Positions 1-7,484 of a DNA stretch of 14,478 nucleotides are shown in pieces. Origin of the DNA: Actinocrinis sp046724665 (lineage in GTDB: Bacteria; Actinomycetota; Actinomycetes; Streptomycetales; Catenulisporaceae); the NCBI GenBank assembly GCA_046724665.1, contig JBKOWZ010000222.1:1-14478 (forward strand), in the 5' to 3' direction. The translations under genes and the position numbers were made by a program. Under the pieces are notes generated by a model, which saw only the letters and a list, made by a program, of their open reading frames with translations, was not told the DNA's origin and searched no databases. The number at the start of each line of letters is the position of its first letter. The first letter of the stretch is position 1.

Positions 1-1
1 G

Positions 2-718
2 CTGGCGCGGGTGCTGGTGGAGTCGGCGGCGGCCGAGGCGCCGGCGCCGATCGCCGTGTTCCAGCCGGAGTCCGTCGGCGCCGCCGGCGCCGCGACCAGC
101 GGGAACGGCGCGGAGGTCGATGCGTGGCACGAGGCCGCGTACGCGGTCGTGCTCACGAGCGATCCGGCCGAAGCCGAGGCGGCGCCGGGTGCGGCGAGCT
201 CATCGCAAACGCCGCCCGAGTCGCCGCCGCCAACGATGGCGAAGGCCCTGCGCGACCGCCTCGCCGCCCTGGCGCCAGGGCTGGGCCGCGACCGGGTGGC
301 GGTCGGGCTGAGCGACCGCTTCAGCCAGGCGGCCGACCTGGCCGGCGCCATCGGGGAGGCGCGGCTGGCGATGCGTCTGGCGATGCGGCGGTCCGGGCAG
401 TTGGAGCTCGCCGAGCACGACGAGCTCGCCTCGCACCTCGTGCTGCTGGCGCATGTCCCGGACGAGCTGCGCCGCGGATACCGCGACCGGCTGCTCGGCC
501 CGCTGCGCGCCTACGACACGCGGCACCGCTCACAGCTGGAGGAGACCCTCGACCACTTCCTCGCCTGCTCGGCTTCGTGGAGCCGGTGCGCGCAGGAGAT
601 GCACATCCACGTCAACACGCTGCGTTACCGGATCGAGAAGATCAACCAGTTGACGGGGCGTGACCTGGCGCGGCTCGACCATCAGGTGGACTTCTACCTG
701 GCGCTGCGTGCGCGATGA
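2..718 (+). CDS. PucR-family transcriptional regulator, C-terminal part (5' end outside window)
   Basis: The reading frame is open from the first bases of the window, so the true start lies upstream and only about 239 residues are visible. The last 60 residues form the PucR/CdaR C-terminal helix-turn-helix (HTH_30): an ACSASWSRCAQEMHIHVNTLRYR core followed by IEKINQLTGRDL and a closing DFYLALR helix. The middle (from about MAKALRDRLAAL to LRLAMRR) resembles the GGDEF-like CdaR domain of this family, with the usual GLSDRF and A-x-x-EAR-x-A segments. A Pro/Ala/Ser-rich stretch separates the two visible parts. PucR proteins sense a metabolite through their N-terminal domain and often activate purine degradation genes. 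The stop codon overlaps the start of the next gene (ATGA), so the two are probably co-transcribed. The family call is secure; the purine role is inferred from the neighbours. Confidence 0.85.
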   Translation: MARVLVESAAAEAPAPIAVFQPESVGAAGAATSGNGAEVDAWHEAAYAVVLTSDPAEAEAAPGAASSSQTPPESPPPTMAKALRDRLAALAPGLGRDRVAVGLSDRFSQAADLAGAIGEARLAMRLAMRRSGQLELAEHDELASHLVLLAHVPDELRRGYRDRLLGPLRAYDTRHRSQLEETLDHFLACSASWSRCAQEMHIHVNTLRYRIEKINQLTGRDLARLDHQVDFYLALRAR

Positions 719-1347
719 CGGATCAGGGCCCTCATCCCGCGTCGTGTGCCGCGGCCGTGATCCTCGCGGCGGGCGCCGGGACGCGGATGGGCGGCCCGAA
801 GGCACTGCTGGAGTTCGAAGGCCGGCTGCTGGTCGAGCGCGCCGTCGAGGCCGCGACGCGGGGCGGCTGCGCGAACGTGCTCGTCGTACTCGGTGCGGGT
901 GCGGACGAGGTGCGGCGGCGGGCCGACCTTCGCAGCGCACGCATCGTCGTGAACGAAGACTGGGCCGAGGGCATGGGCTCCTCGCTGCGCGCCGGGCTGC
1001 GTGCCCTGGAACCGGAGTCAGTGCCGGAACCGAAACGCCAGGCGGACGCCGCGCTCGTCCTGCTGGTCGATCAGCCCTATGTCGGCGCACGTGCTGTGAG
1101 CGCGGTGCTGGACGCTTGGCGCGGCGGCGCACGGCTTGCCGCCGCTTCCTACAGCGGGCGGCGCGGGCATCCGGTGCTGCTCGGACACGAGCACTGGGCC
1201 GGCGCGGCGCGGTCCGCGAAGGGCGATGCAGGCGCGCGGGCGCTGCTCGCCGAGCACGCCGCGGCGCTCGTGCTCGTGCCCTGCGACGCCGTGGCCGACC
1301 CGCGCGACCTGGACACGCCGGCGGATCTGGCCGCCGGGCGCGGCTGA
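715..1347 (+). CDS. MocA/PucB-like molybdenum cofactor nucleotidyltransferase (NTP_transf_3)
   Basis: This 210-residue protein has the fold signature of MobA/MocA nucleotidyltransferases. The N-terminal nucleotide-binding loop LAAGAGTRMGGPK is at residues 18-29, the metal-binding LLVDQP at 116-121, the RGHPVLL segment at 150-156 and GDAGAR at 170-175. MocA-type enzymes transfer CMP from CTP to molybdopterin to make the cytosine dinucleotide cofactor of xanthine dehydrogenase-type enzymes. PucB of Bacillus is the homologue in a purine operon. The ATG overlaps the stop of the PucR gene by ATGA, which indicates translational coupling. The DQP motif and the missing GTP-specific features favour MocA over MobA, but nucleotide choice cannot be proven here. 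Some homologues act in other pathways, so a generic nucleotidyltransferase remains possible. Confidence 0.8.
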   Translation: MTDQGPHPASCAAAVILAAGAGTRMGGPKALLEFEGRLLVERAVEAATRGGCANVLVVLGAGADEVRRRADLRSARIVVNEDWAEGMGSSLRAGLRALEPESVPEPKRQADAALVLLVDQPYVGARAVSAVLDAWRGGARLAAASYSGRRGHPVLLGHEHWAGAARSAKGDAGARALLAEHAAALVLVPCDAVADPRDLDTPADLAAGRG

Positions 1348-1368
1348 GCGCGGAACACGTTTGAGGGT

Positions 1369-1388
1369 TATTGCCCGATGCGGCAATA
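1369..1388. promoter_or_regulatory. 20-bp palindrome upstream of ureA, possible operator
   Basis: TATTGCC, six bases, then GGCAATA form a perfect inverted repeat with 7-bp arms. It lies 55 bp before the ureA start and just upstream of the GlnR-like box. It could be a repressor site or a hairpin ending the upstream transcript. A weak promoter-like pair (TTGAGG at 1361-1366, CAATAC at 1384-1389, 17-base spacer) would place the palindrome between its two hexamers. The bound protein is unknown. Confidence 0.4.
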
Positions 1389-1404
1389 CGCCCGACATCT
1401 CACC

Positions 1405-1420
1405 GTCACACAGTGGAAAC
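1405..1420 (+). promoter_or_regulatory. GlnR box upstream of ureA
   Basis: GTCAC, six bases, then GAAAC match the actinobacterial GlnR half-box pair (gTnAC-n6-GaAAC) at every conserved position. A further GTCAC at 1426-1430 begins five bases later but lacks a GAAAC partner. The box lies 23-38 bp before the ureA ATG. It overlaps a weak promoter-like pair, GTCACA (1405-1410), 17 bases, CACAAT (1428-1433). GlnR is the global nitrogen regulator of actinomycetes and urease genes are known members of its regulon. Whether it activates or represses here cannot be told. Confidence 0.65.
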
Positions 1421-1442
1421 AGATCGTCACAATCCTCCACTC

Positions 1443-1745
1443 ATGCTGCTGACCCCGCACGAGCAGGAACGCCTGCTGATCCACGTCGCCGCGAACCTGG
1501 CTCAGGAGCGGCGAGCCCGCGGCCTGCGGCTGAACTATCCCGAGGCCACGGCGGTGATCACCGCGTTCCTGTTGGAGCGCGCCCGCGACGGGTACGGCGT
1601 CGCGCAGCTGATGAGCGCGGGTCGCACGGTGCTCACTCGCGAGGACGTGATGGAGGGCGTGCCGGAGATGCTCAAGGAGGTCCAGGTCGAGGCGACCTTC
1701 CCGGACGGCACGAAGCTGGTCACCGTGCACGAGCCGATCGGCTGA
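1443..1745 (+). CDS. ureA: Urease subunit gamma
   Basis: This 100-residue protein is exactly the usual length of UreA and matches from end to end: MLLTPHEQERLLIHVAANLA at the start, the GLRLNYPEA segment at 28-35, GRTVLTREDVMEGVPEM at 60-76 and the VEATFPDGTKLVTVHEPI end. Gamma is the smallest structural subunit of the nickel urease, which hydrolyses urea to ammonia and carbamate in the cytoplasm. The frame is open upstream to a TTG at 1371, but family alignment clearly favours the ATG at 1443. That start has no purine-rich Shine-Dalgarno sequence (the preceding bases are CCTCCACTC), which fits a short-leader or leaderless transcript. It is the first gene of the urease operon, with ureB starting five bases after its stop codon. 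Confidence 0.97.
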   Translation: MLLTPHEQERLLIHVAANLAQERRARGLRLNYPEATAVITAFLLERARDGYGVAQLMSAGRTVLTREDVMEGVPEMLKEVQVEATFPDGTKLVTVHEPIG

Positions 1746-1750
1746 GCGGC

Positions 1751-2095
1751 ATGGGCCACGACGAGTCGCCGGTGATCCCCGGCGAGTTCCGCCTCGCCGA
1801 CGCGCCGGTCGTGCTCAACGCCGGCGCACCGCGCACGACGCTGACGGTGAGCAACCGCGGGGACCGGCCGGTGCAGGTCGGGTCGCACTACCACTTCGCC
1901 GAGGCGAACTCGGCCCTCGATTTCGACCGGGAGGCGGCGTGGGGGCGGCGGCTGGACATCCCGGCGGGCACGGCCGTGCGCTTCGAGCCGGGGCTGCCGC
2001 GCGAGGTCGCGCTCGTGCCGATCCGCGGGCTGCGCGTCGTGACCGGGCTGCGCGGACTGAGCGGCGCCCGCGCGGAGGGCAGGCTCGATGGCTGA
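1751..2095 (+). CDS. ureB: Urease subunit beta
   Basis: This 114-residue protein carries the conserved UreB core: IPGEF at 9-13, NRGDRPVQVGSHYHFAE at 35-51, ALDFDR at 55-60, GRRLDIPAGTAVRFEPG at 65-81, and LVPIRG near the end. It forms the trimeric urease core with the gamma and alpha subunits. It follows ureA by five bases and its end overlaps the ureC start by eight bases, so the three structural genes are tightly coupled. The Shine-Dalgarno sequence is weak, so translation probably depends on ribosomes arriving from ureA. No unusual features are seen. Confidence 0.97.
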   Translation: MGHDESPVIPGEFRLADAPVVLNAGAPRTTLTVSNRGDRPVQVGSHYHFAEANSALDFDREAAWGRRLDIPAGTAVRFEPGLPREVALVPIRGLRVVTGLRGLSGARAEGRLDG

Positions 2096-3812
2096 GATCC
2101 CCCGGGAACGGTACGCGGCGCTCTACGGCCCGACGGCGGGCGACCGCGTCCGGCTGGCCGACACGGACCTGTTCATCGAGATCGAAGAGGACCGCTGCTC
2201 CGGCGGCGACGAAGCGGTGTTCGGCGGCGGCAAGGTGATCCGCGAGTCGATGGGCATGGCGCACGCCACGCGGGTCGAGCGCGACGGCGTGCCGGGCACG
2301 CCCGACACCGTCATCACCGGTGCGATCGTGCTCGACCACTGGGGCGTGGTGAAGGCGGACGTCGGTATCCGCGACGGCCGGATCGTCGCGCTCGGCAAGG
2401 CCGGGAACCCGGACACCATGGACGGCGTGCACCCGCTGCTGGTGATCGGCCCGTCCACCGAGGTGATCTCGGGCAACGGCAGGATCCTGACCGCCGGGGC
2501 CATCGACGGGCACGTACACCTGATCTGCCCGCAGTCGATCCAGGAGGCGATCGGCTCCGGTGTCACGACCCTGATCGGCGGCGGCACCGGTCCGGCCGAG
2601 GGCACGAAGGCGACCACCGTGACGCCGGGAGCGTGGCACCTGGCCCGGATGTTCGAGGCACTGGACCCGTGGCCGGTGAACTTCGCCTTGCTGGGCAAGG
2701 GGAACTCGACCAACGAGACAGCGCTCTGGGAACAGCTGCGGGCCGGCGCCGCCGGGTTCAAGATCCACGAAGACTGGGGCGCGACGCCCACGGCGATCGA
2801 CAGCTGTCTGCGGGTCGCGGACGCGTCGGGCGCGCAGGTCGCCATTCACACGGACACGCTGAACGAAGCAGGGTTCGTCGAAGACACCATCGCGGCCGTG
2901 GCCGGACGCACCATCCACGCGTACCACACCGAGGGCGCGGGCGGCGGCCACGCACCCGACATCATCACGGTGGCCGGGCTGCCCAACTTCCTGCCCTCGT
3001 CCACCAACCCGACCCGGCCGCACACGGTCAACACCATCGACGAGCATCTCGACATGCTGATGGTCTGCCACCATCTGAACCCCGCGGTGCCGGAGGACCT
3101 GGCCTTCGCCGAGTCGCGGATCCGGCCGACCACCATCGCGGCCGAGGACATCCTGCACGACCTCGGCGCGATCTCGATGATCGGCTCGGACGCGCAGGCG
3201 ATGGGCCGGATCGGCGAGGTGATCCTGCGCACCTGGCAGACCGCGCACGTGATGAAGCGGCGGCGCGGCGCGCTGCCCGGCGACGGCGCGGCCGACAACC
3301 GCCGGGCTCGCCGCTACGTGGCGAAGTACACGATCGGCCCGGCGGTGGCGCACGGCATGGACGGCGAGATCGGCTCGGTCGAGCCGGGCAAGCTCGCGGA
3401 CCTGGTGCTCTGGGAGCCGGCCTTCTTCGGGGTGCGCCCGGCCGTGGTGCTCAAGGGCGGGGCGATCGCGTGGGCCGCGATGGGCGACGCGAACGCCTCG
3501 ATCCCGACCCCGCAGCCGGTGCTGCCCCGGCCGATGTTCGGCGCGTACGGCGCGGCGGCGCCGGCCACCTCGCTCGCCTTCGTCGCCGACGCCGCGCTGG
3601 AGGACGGGCTGCCGGAGCGGCTCGGCGTGCGCCGCCGGTTCGCCGCGCAGCGAAACGTCAGAGGGCTGACGAAGCAGGACCTACCGGAGAACACGGCGCT
3701 GCCGAGGATCGAGGTCGATCCGGACTCGTTCACGGTGCGCATCGACGGCGAGGTGGTCGAGCCCGCGCCGGCCGAGGTGCTGCCGATGGCCCAACGCTAC
3801 TTCCTGTTCTGA
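2088..3812 (+). CDS. ureC: Urease subunit alpha (catalytic)
   Basis: This 574-residue protein has the expected full length, and all active-site residues of the di-nickel centre can be seen. They are His142 and His144 (GHVHLICPQ), the lysine to be carbamylated at Lys225 (GFKIHEDWG), His254 (AIHTDTLNE), His280 (AYHTEGAGGGH), the flap cysteine and histidine Cys327/His328 (MVCHHLNP), and the metal-bridging Asp368 (SDAQAMGR). The C terminus MAQRYFLF is typical. The enzyme hydrolyses urea in the cytoplasm and needs the UreD-UreF-UreG chaperones to load nickel and CO2. Its ATG lies inside the last codons of ureB, with GGAGGG at 2075-2080 as a good ribosome binding site. Every key residue is intact, so an active enzyme is expected. 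Confidence 0.98.
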   Translation: MAEIPRERYAALYGPTAGDRVRLADTDLFIEIEEDRCSGGDEAVFGGGKVIRESMGMAHATRVERDGVPGTPDTVITGAIVLDHWGVVKADVGIRDGRIVALGKAGNPDTMDGVHPLLVIGPSTEVISGNGRILTAGAIDGHVHLICPQSIQEAIGSGVTTLIGGGTGPAEGTKATTVTPGAWHLARMFEALDPWPVNFALLGKGNSTNETALWEQLRAGAAGFKIHEDWGATPTAIDSCLRVADASGAQVAIHTDTLNEAGFVEDTIAAVAGRTIHAYHTEGAGGGHAPDIITVAGLPNFLPSSTNPTRPHTVNTIDEHLDMLMVCHHLNPAVPEDLAFAESRIRPTTIAAEDILHDLGAISMIGSDAQAMGRIGEVILRTWQTAHVMKRRRGALPGDGAADNRRARRYVAKYTIGPAVAHGMDGEIGSVEPGKLADLVLWEPAFFGVRPAVVLKGGAIAWAAMGDANASIPTPQPVLPRPMFGAYGAAAPATSLAFVADAALEDGLPERLGVRRRFAAQRNVRGLTKQDLPENTALPRIEVDPDSFTVRIDGEVVEPAPAEVLPMAQRYFLF

Positions 3813-3895
3813 ATGCGACTGCGAGTGCCACCCTCGACGCCTGTCATGCGTACGTCATATGCGCTCTTCGACGCCGGCCGGTCGGCGATTGACGC

Positions 3896-3901
3896 TACTG
3901 T
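3896..3901 (+). promoter_or_regulatory. Possible -10 element for a leaderless ureF transcript
   Basis: The 96 bp between ureC and ureF break an otherwise compact operon. TACTGT sits seven bases before the ureF ATG, the spacing seen in actinobacterial leaderless promoters, and there is no Shine-Dalgarno sequence before ureF. No convincing -35 hexamer lies 16-19 bp upstream, so this is a weak call. Confidence 0.3.
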
Positions 3902-3908
3902 CTCTCGG

Positions 3909-4602
3909 ATGAGCGTGATTCCGCTGTTGCTGCTCGCCGACAGCCGCCTGCCTGCCGGGACGCACGCTCATTCCGGCGGTTTGGAGGCGGCCGTGGTGGC
4001 GGGCAGGGTGCGCGACGCCGAGACGCTGCGCGCGTTCCTGCTTGGGCGGCTGACCGGCGTCGGGCTGACCACGGCCGCGTTCGCCGCGGCGACCGTGCTG
4101 GAGCTGAGCGGCGGCGTAGTCGTCGGCGAGAGCGGGTTCCAGGCCCGGGAGGCGGCGGCGCTGGACGCGGAGTACGACGCGCGCACGCCGTCCCCGGCGC
4201 AGCGGGAGGTCTCGCGCAGGCTCGGCCGGCAGCTGATCCGCGCGGTGCGGGCCGGCTGGCCGAGCGCGGTGCTCGACGCGGTGGCCGGATTACACCCGCA
4301 TGGCCCTCACCAGCCGATCGCGTTCGGCGCGGCGGCGGCCGTGACCGGGCTTGACTCGCTCGCCGCGGCGTCGGCGGCGGCGCTCGGCGTGATCACCGGT
4401 CCCGCTGGCGCCGCGACGAGGCTGCTCGGCCTCGACCCGGACGAGGTGACCGCGACACTCGCCTCGCTGAGTGGAACGGTCGAGCAGGTGGCGGCCGCGG
4501 CGGCGAAGGCGGCCCGAGGCCCGGTCGAGGAACTGCCCGCGACCGGCGCGCCACTGCTGGACATCTCGGCCGAATACCATCAGACGTGGGAGGTGCGTCT
4601 CT

Positions 4603-4613
<11 letters not shown>
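3909..4613 (+). CDS. ureF: Urease accessory protein UreF
   Basis: This 234-residue protein has the UreF hallmark LLLLADSRLPAG-x-HAHSGGLEAAV at residues 6-29. It also has the largely alpha-helical body expected of the family, the HGPHQPIAFGAAAA segment at 131-144, and the conserved C-terminal end with a PLLDISAEYHQTWEVRLFAS-like pattern. UreF binds UreD and recruits UreG to apo-urease, coupling GTP hydrolysis to nickel insertion. The frame is open from an ATG at 3813, immediately after the ureC stop. However, the extra 32 residues (from MRLRVPPST) do not look like UreF, so the ATG at 3909 is preferred. No ribosome binding site precedes it, which suggests a leaderless start or reinitiation. The 3' end overlaps ureG by 11 bases. 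Confidence 0.93.
4588..4595 (+). promoter_or_regulatory. Ribosome binding site deciding the TTG start of ureG
   Basis: GGGAGGTG is an almost perfect anti-16S match and lies seven bases before the TTG at 4603. No in-frame ATG or GTG has comparable support, so it fixes the ureG start inside the end of ureF. Confidence 0.7.
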
Positions 4614-5333
<720 letters not shown>

Positions 5334-5337
<4 letters not shown>

Positions 5338-6245
5338 GGGCCTCCGCCCGGATCGTCGCCCGCCGCCAGCCGGACGGCACGACCCGGCTGACCACGCTGG
5401 CCGGCGAGGCGCCGCTGCTGCTGCGGCGCACCGGACCGAGCCGCGCGTCCGGACCGGCGTCCGTGCCCGCGTCCGCAGCCAAGTCCACATCCGCATCCGC
5501 ATCCGCATCCGCATCCGCGTCGATATCCACCCCGAGCCCCCAGGTCGGCTCCACCGGACAGAGCCCAGCGCAGGTACACCTGGTCGGCGGCGCCGCCGGA
5601 CCACTCGGCGGCGACGAGCTACGCTGCTCGGTCGATCTCGGCCCGGGGGCGCGCCTCGAAGTGCGCAGCGTGGCGGCTTCGGTGGCGCTGCCGGGTCCGA
5701 ACGGACGCGAGTCGAGCCTGGAGATCCTGGCCCGCGTCGGCGAGGGAGCGGCCCTGTCCTGGACGCCACAACCCCTGATCGCCGCGCGTGGTGCCCGGCA
5801 CCGCACGTTCGCGCGAGTCGAACTGGCGGCCGACGCACGGCTCGTGTGGCGGGACGAATTGGTGCTGGGCCGCGAGGGCGAGGAGCCGGGCTCGGCAGCC
5901 ACCAGGCTGCGGGTGGTCCGGGACGGCGTGGTGCTGCTCGACCACGAGATCGCGATGGGACCGCGTCACCCGGGCTCGCTCGGCCCGGCAGTAAGCGGCG
6001 GCCACCGCGCGCTGGGCACGATGCTGATCGTCGAGCCCGCCTGGGCCCAAGACGCGCCGGACAGCGCCGCGGTGCAAGGTCCGCCGAAGCCCGCACCCGT
6101 GCCAGCACTGCCGAGCATCGCGCCCCGTGACGACCCGGGAATCGCGGTCGCCGTGATGCGCCTGTCCGGCCCGGCGGTCCTGGTCAGCGCGGCGGCCGCG
6201 GACGGCTTGGCGCTGGCCAGGGCCCTCGACTCGGCGCTCGGCTAG
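5334..6245 (+). CDS. ureD: Urease accessory protein UreD (UreH)
   Basis: This 303-residue protein starts at a GTG that overlaps the ureG stop. Features typical of UreD are GPLGGDELRCSVDLGPGARLEV at about 89-110 (in two conserved pieces), the WTPQPLIAARGARH segment at 143-156, WRDELVLGREGE at 172-183, and a late GTMLIVEP strand. UreD binds apo-urease directly and is the scaffold through which UreF and UreG deliver nickel. Residues about 36-78 are an unusual low-complexity Ser/Ala/Pro insert: five exact copies of the hexamer ATCCGC at 5489-5518 encode a Ser-Ala run in frame. A second Pro/Ala-rich loop lies near residues 241-265. The conserved core is intact, so function is probably kept. It is the last gene of the operon. 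Confidence 0.88.
5489..5518 (+). repeat. Hexanucleotide microsatellite (ATCCGC x5) inside ureD
   Basis: Five uninterrupted copies of ATCCGC encode alternating Ser and Ala. Imperfect related units (gtccgc, gtccac) flank it on the left. Because the unit is six bases, changes in copy number would lengthen or shorten the linker without breaking the frame. Confidence 0.95.
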
Positions 6246-6283
6246 TGCAACGCCACTAGCAGCGTACGTGCCCGCACGGTACG
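6241..6283 (+). terminator. Two tandem hairpins at the end of the urease operon
   Basis: GCTAGTG and CACTAGC form a perfect 7-bp stem with a 6-base loop at 6241-6260 and include the ureD stop codon. A second stem (CGTACGTG pairing with CACGGTACG, one bulged G) follows at 6263-6283. There is no T tract, as is common for actinobacterial terminators, so termination is plausible but not certain. Confidence 0.45.
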
Positions 6284-6304
6284 GGAATATCATGGTTCTG
6301 CGCC

Positions 6305-6331
6305 GGGAATGCCTCAGCCCGCGGGTATGTT
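6305..6331 (+). promoter_or_regulatory. Sigma-R (SigR)-type promoter of the thioredoxin gene
   Basis: GGGAAT at 6305-6310 and GTT at 6329-6331, separated by exactly 18 bases, match the SigR consensus GGGAAT-N18-GTT known from Streptomyces thiol-stress genes, including thioredoxins. The predicted transcript would start near 6338, about 30 bases before the ATG. Confidence 0.7.
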
Positions 6332-6368
6332 GGGTGATCAGAGGCAGCAGCCGGACAGGGAGAATGCA

Positions 6369-6743
6369 ATGGCGACGGTCACGTTGACCACGGAGAACTT
6401 CGAAGAGACCGTTTCGGCCCCGGGGATCACCCTGGTGGACTTCTGGGCCGCGTGGTGCGGTCCGTGTCGGATGTTCGGGCCGATCTACGAGCGTGCGTCC
6501 GAGCGGCACACCGACGTGGTGTTCGGCAAGGTGGACACCGAGGCGCAGCCGGCACTGGCCGGGGCGTTCAACATCCGCTCCATCCCGACGCTGATGATCG
6601 CTCGCGACGGCATCGTGGTCTACGCCGAGGCCGGGGCGCTGCCCGAGCCGGCCCTCGAGGAACTGATCGGCAAGGCGCGCGAGCTGGACATGGACGACGT
6701 GCGCCGCCAGATTGCCCAGGCACAGGCCGGAGCCAAGCGCTAA
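6369..6743 (+). CDS. trxA: Thioredoxin
   Basis: This 124-residue thioredoxin has the redox site WCGPC at residues 29-33 (Cys30 and Cys33), preceded by LVDFWAA, the FGKVDTEAQP segment at 52-61, and the cis-proline in RSIPTL at Pro73. The C-terminal 20 residues extend slightly beyond the fold and are charged. It reduces protein disulfides in the cytoplasm using thioredoxin reductase, which is not in this window. The frame is open upstream to 6309, but the ATG at 6369 has AGGGAG six bases before it and fits the family N terminus. The gene stands alone: it is separated from ureD by hairpins and has its own sigma-R-like promoter. The symbol trxA is generic; actinomycetes often carry several thioredoxins. 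Confidence 0.95.
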   Translation: MATVTLTTENFEETVSAPGITLVDFWAAWCGPCRMFGPIYERASERHTDVVFGKVDTEAQPALAGAFNIRSIPTLMIARDGIVVYAEAGALPEPALEELIGKARELDMDDVRRQIAQAQAGAKR

Positions 6744-6767
6744 CTCGGCACGACCGGGCCGAACGGG

Positions 6768-6831
6768 ACGACTGGACGACTGGACGACTGGACGACTGGA
6801 CGACTGGACGACTGGACGACTGGACGACTGG
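6768..6831 (+). repeat. Tandem repeat ACGACTGG x8
   Basis: Eight exact, uninterrupted copies of the 8-bp unit ACGACTGG begin 24 bp after the thioredoxin stop codon. The perfection suggests recent slippage expansion and probable length variation between strains. Confidence 0.97.
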
Positions 6832-7106
6832 ACAGGACTACCGGGCAGGTCTGGGCTCCGCACCCTCCGTCCGCACAGCCCACAGGTCCGGTGCCTCACG
6901 CTTCGATGGCGCGGCCAGGTCGGGTCAGGTCGGGCGTCCACCGATCCGCCGCCTCAGCGCATTCGACGGCGCGACTGACCGAGTTCGAGTCCTGCCCGGG
7001 CGTCAAGCAGCTTGTAGTGTCGGCCGACTGGTAGTGCTGGCCGGCTCCTCCGCCGCCGCCCACGCCGAATTCCAAGGGCCCGATCTACTCAGACGGCCGA
7101 GTATGC

Positions 7107-7144
7107 ACGGGTGGCGCACGCCAAGCACGGCGTGCGCCACCCGT
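7107..7144. repeat. Perfect 16-bp inverted repeat (hairpin)
   Basis: The arms 7107-7122 and 7129-7144 are exact reverse complements around the loop AAGCAC. The arm core is GGGTGGCGCACGCC. The right arm runs into the first copy of the 27-bp repeat array. It would make a very stable RNA or cruciform hairpin and could end transcription from either convergent neighbour. No T tract follows on either strand. Confidence 0.75.
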
Positions 7145-7484
7145 TTGGCCGTATACATACGATTATCGGCGCGAACCATCGGGCCGCGTGGGCCAAAGGT
7201 CACGTTTGGCCGTATACGTGCAATTATCGGTGCTCTGCACCTCGCGCCATCGTGGAGTGCCGCGTGCCGCATTTGGCCGCACATATACGATTATCGGTTT
7301 CCGCTCCTGCGTGATTGGAGCGTGCTGCACCTCTTCATATACGTACGATTATCGGCTCAACGTACCATTGCGGCAGGAGTGCACCATTTAGCCGTATAGG
7401 TGCGATTATCGGTTTCCCTGCACCTCACGCCATCATGGAGAGTGCCGCGTGCCGCGTTTGGCTGTATAGGTGCGATTATCGGAA

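Larger units (their letters stand above)
6744..7484. other. Gene-free convergent intergenic region rich in repeats
   Basis: These 741 bp lie between the 3' ends of the thioredoxin gene and the P5C dehydrogenase gene. No frame inside looks coding: candidate frames translate to low-complexity or repeat-derived peptides without a family match or ribosome binding site. In order it holds an 8-bp tandem repeat (6768-6831), an unstructured stretch with a short tandem CAGGTCGGGT/C pair (6916-6935), a perfect 16-bp hairpin (7107-7144), and the 27-bp repeat array (from 7143). The array is markedly richer in A and T than the surrounding DNA. Confidence 0.85.

Noticed and set aside
1369..1388. Nur (nickel uptake regulator) box reading of the palindrome before ureA
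   Set aside because: The arms TATTGCC/GGCAATA and the 6-base gap do not match the TTGCAA-type Nur site well enough to name it.
1815..3353. Long minus-strand open frame of 512 codons opposite ureB and ureC
   Set aside because: It is a high-GC antisense shadow of the clearly coding urease genes, with an Arg/Ala/Gly-rich composition and no recognisable domain.
6983..7003. tRNA gene or tRNA 3' remnant (GTTCGAGTCC resembles a T-arm)
   Set aside because: The flanking bases do not pair into a proper 5-bp T-stem and no anticodon arm, D-arm or matching acceptor strand lies upstream.
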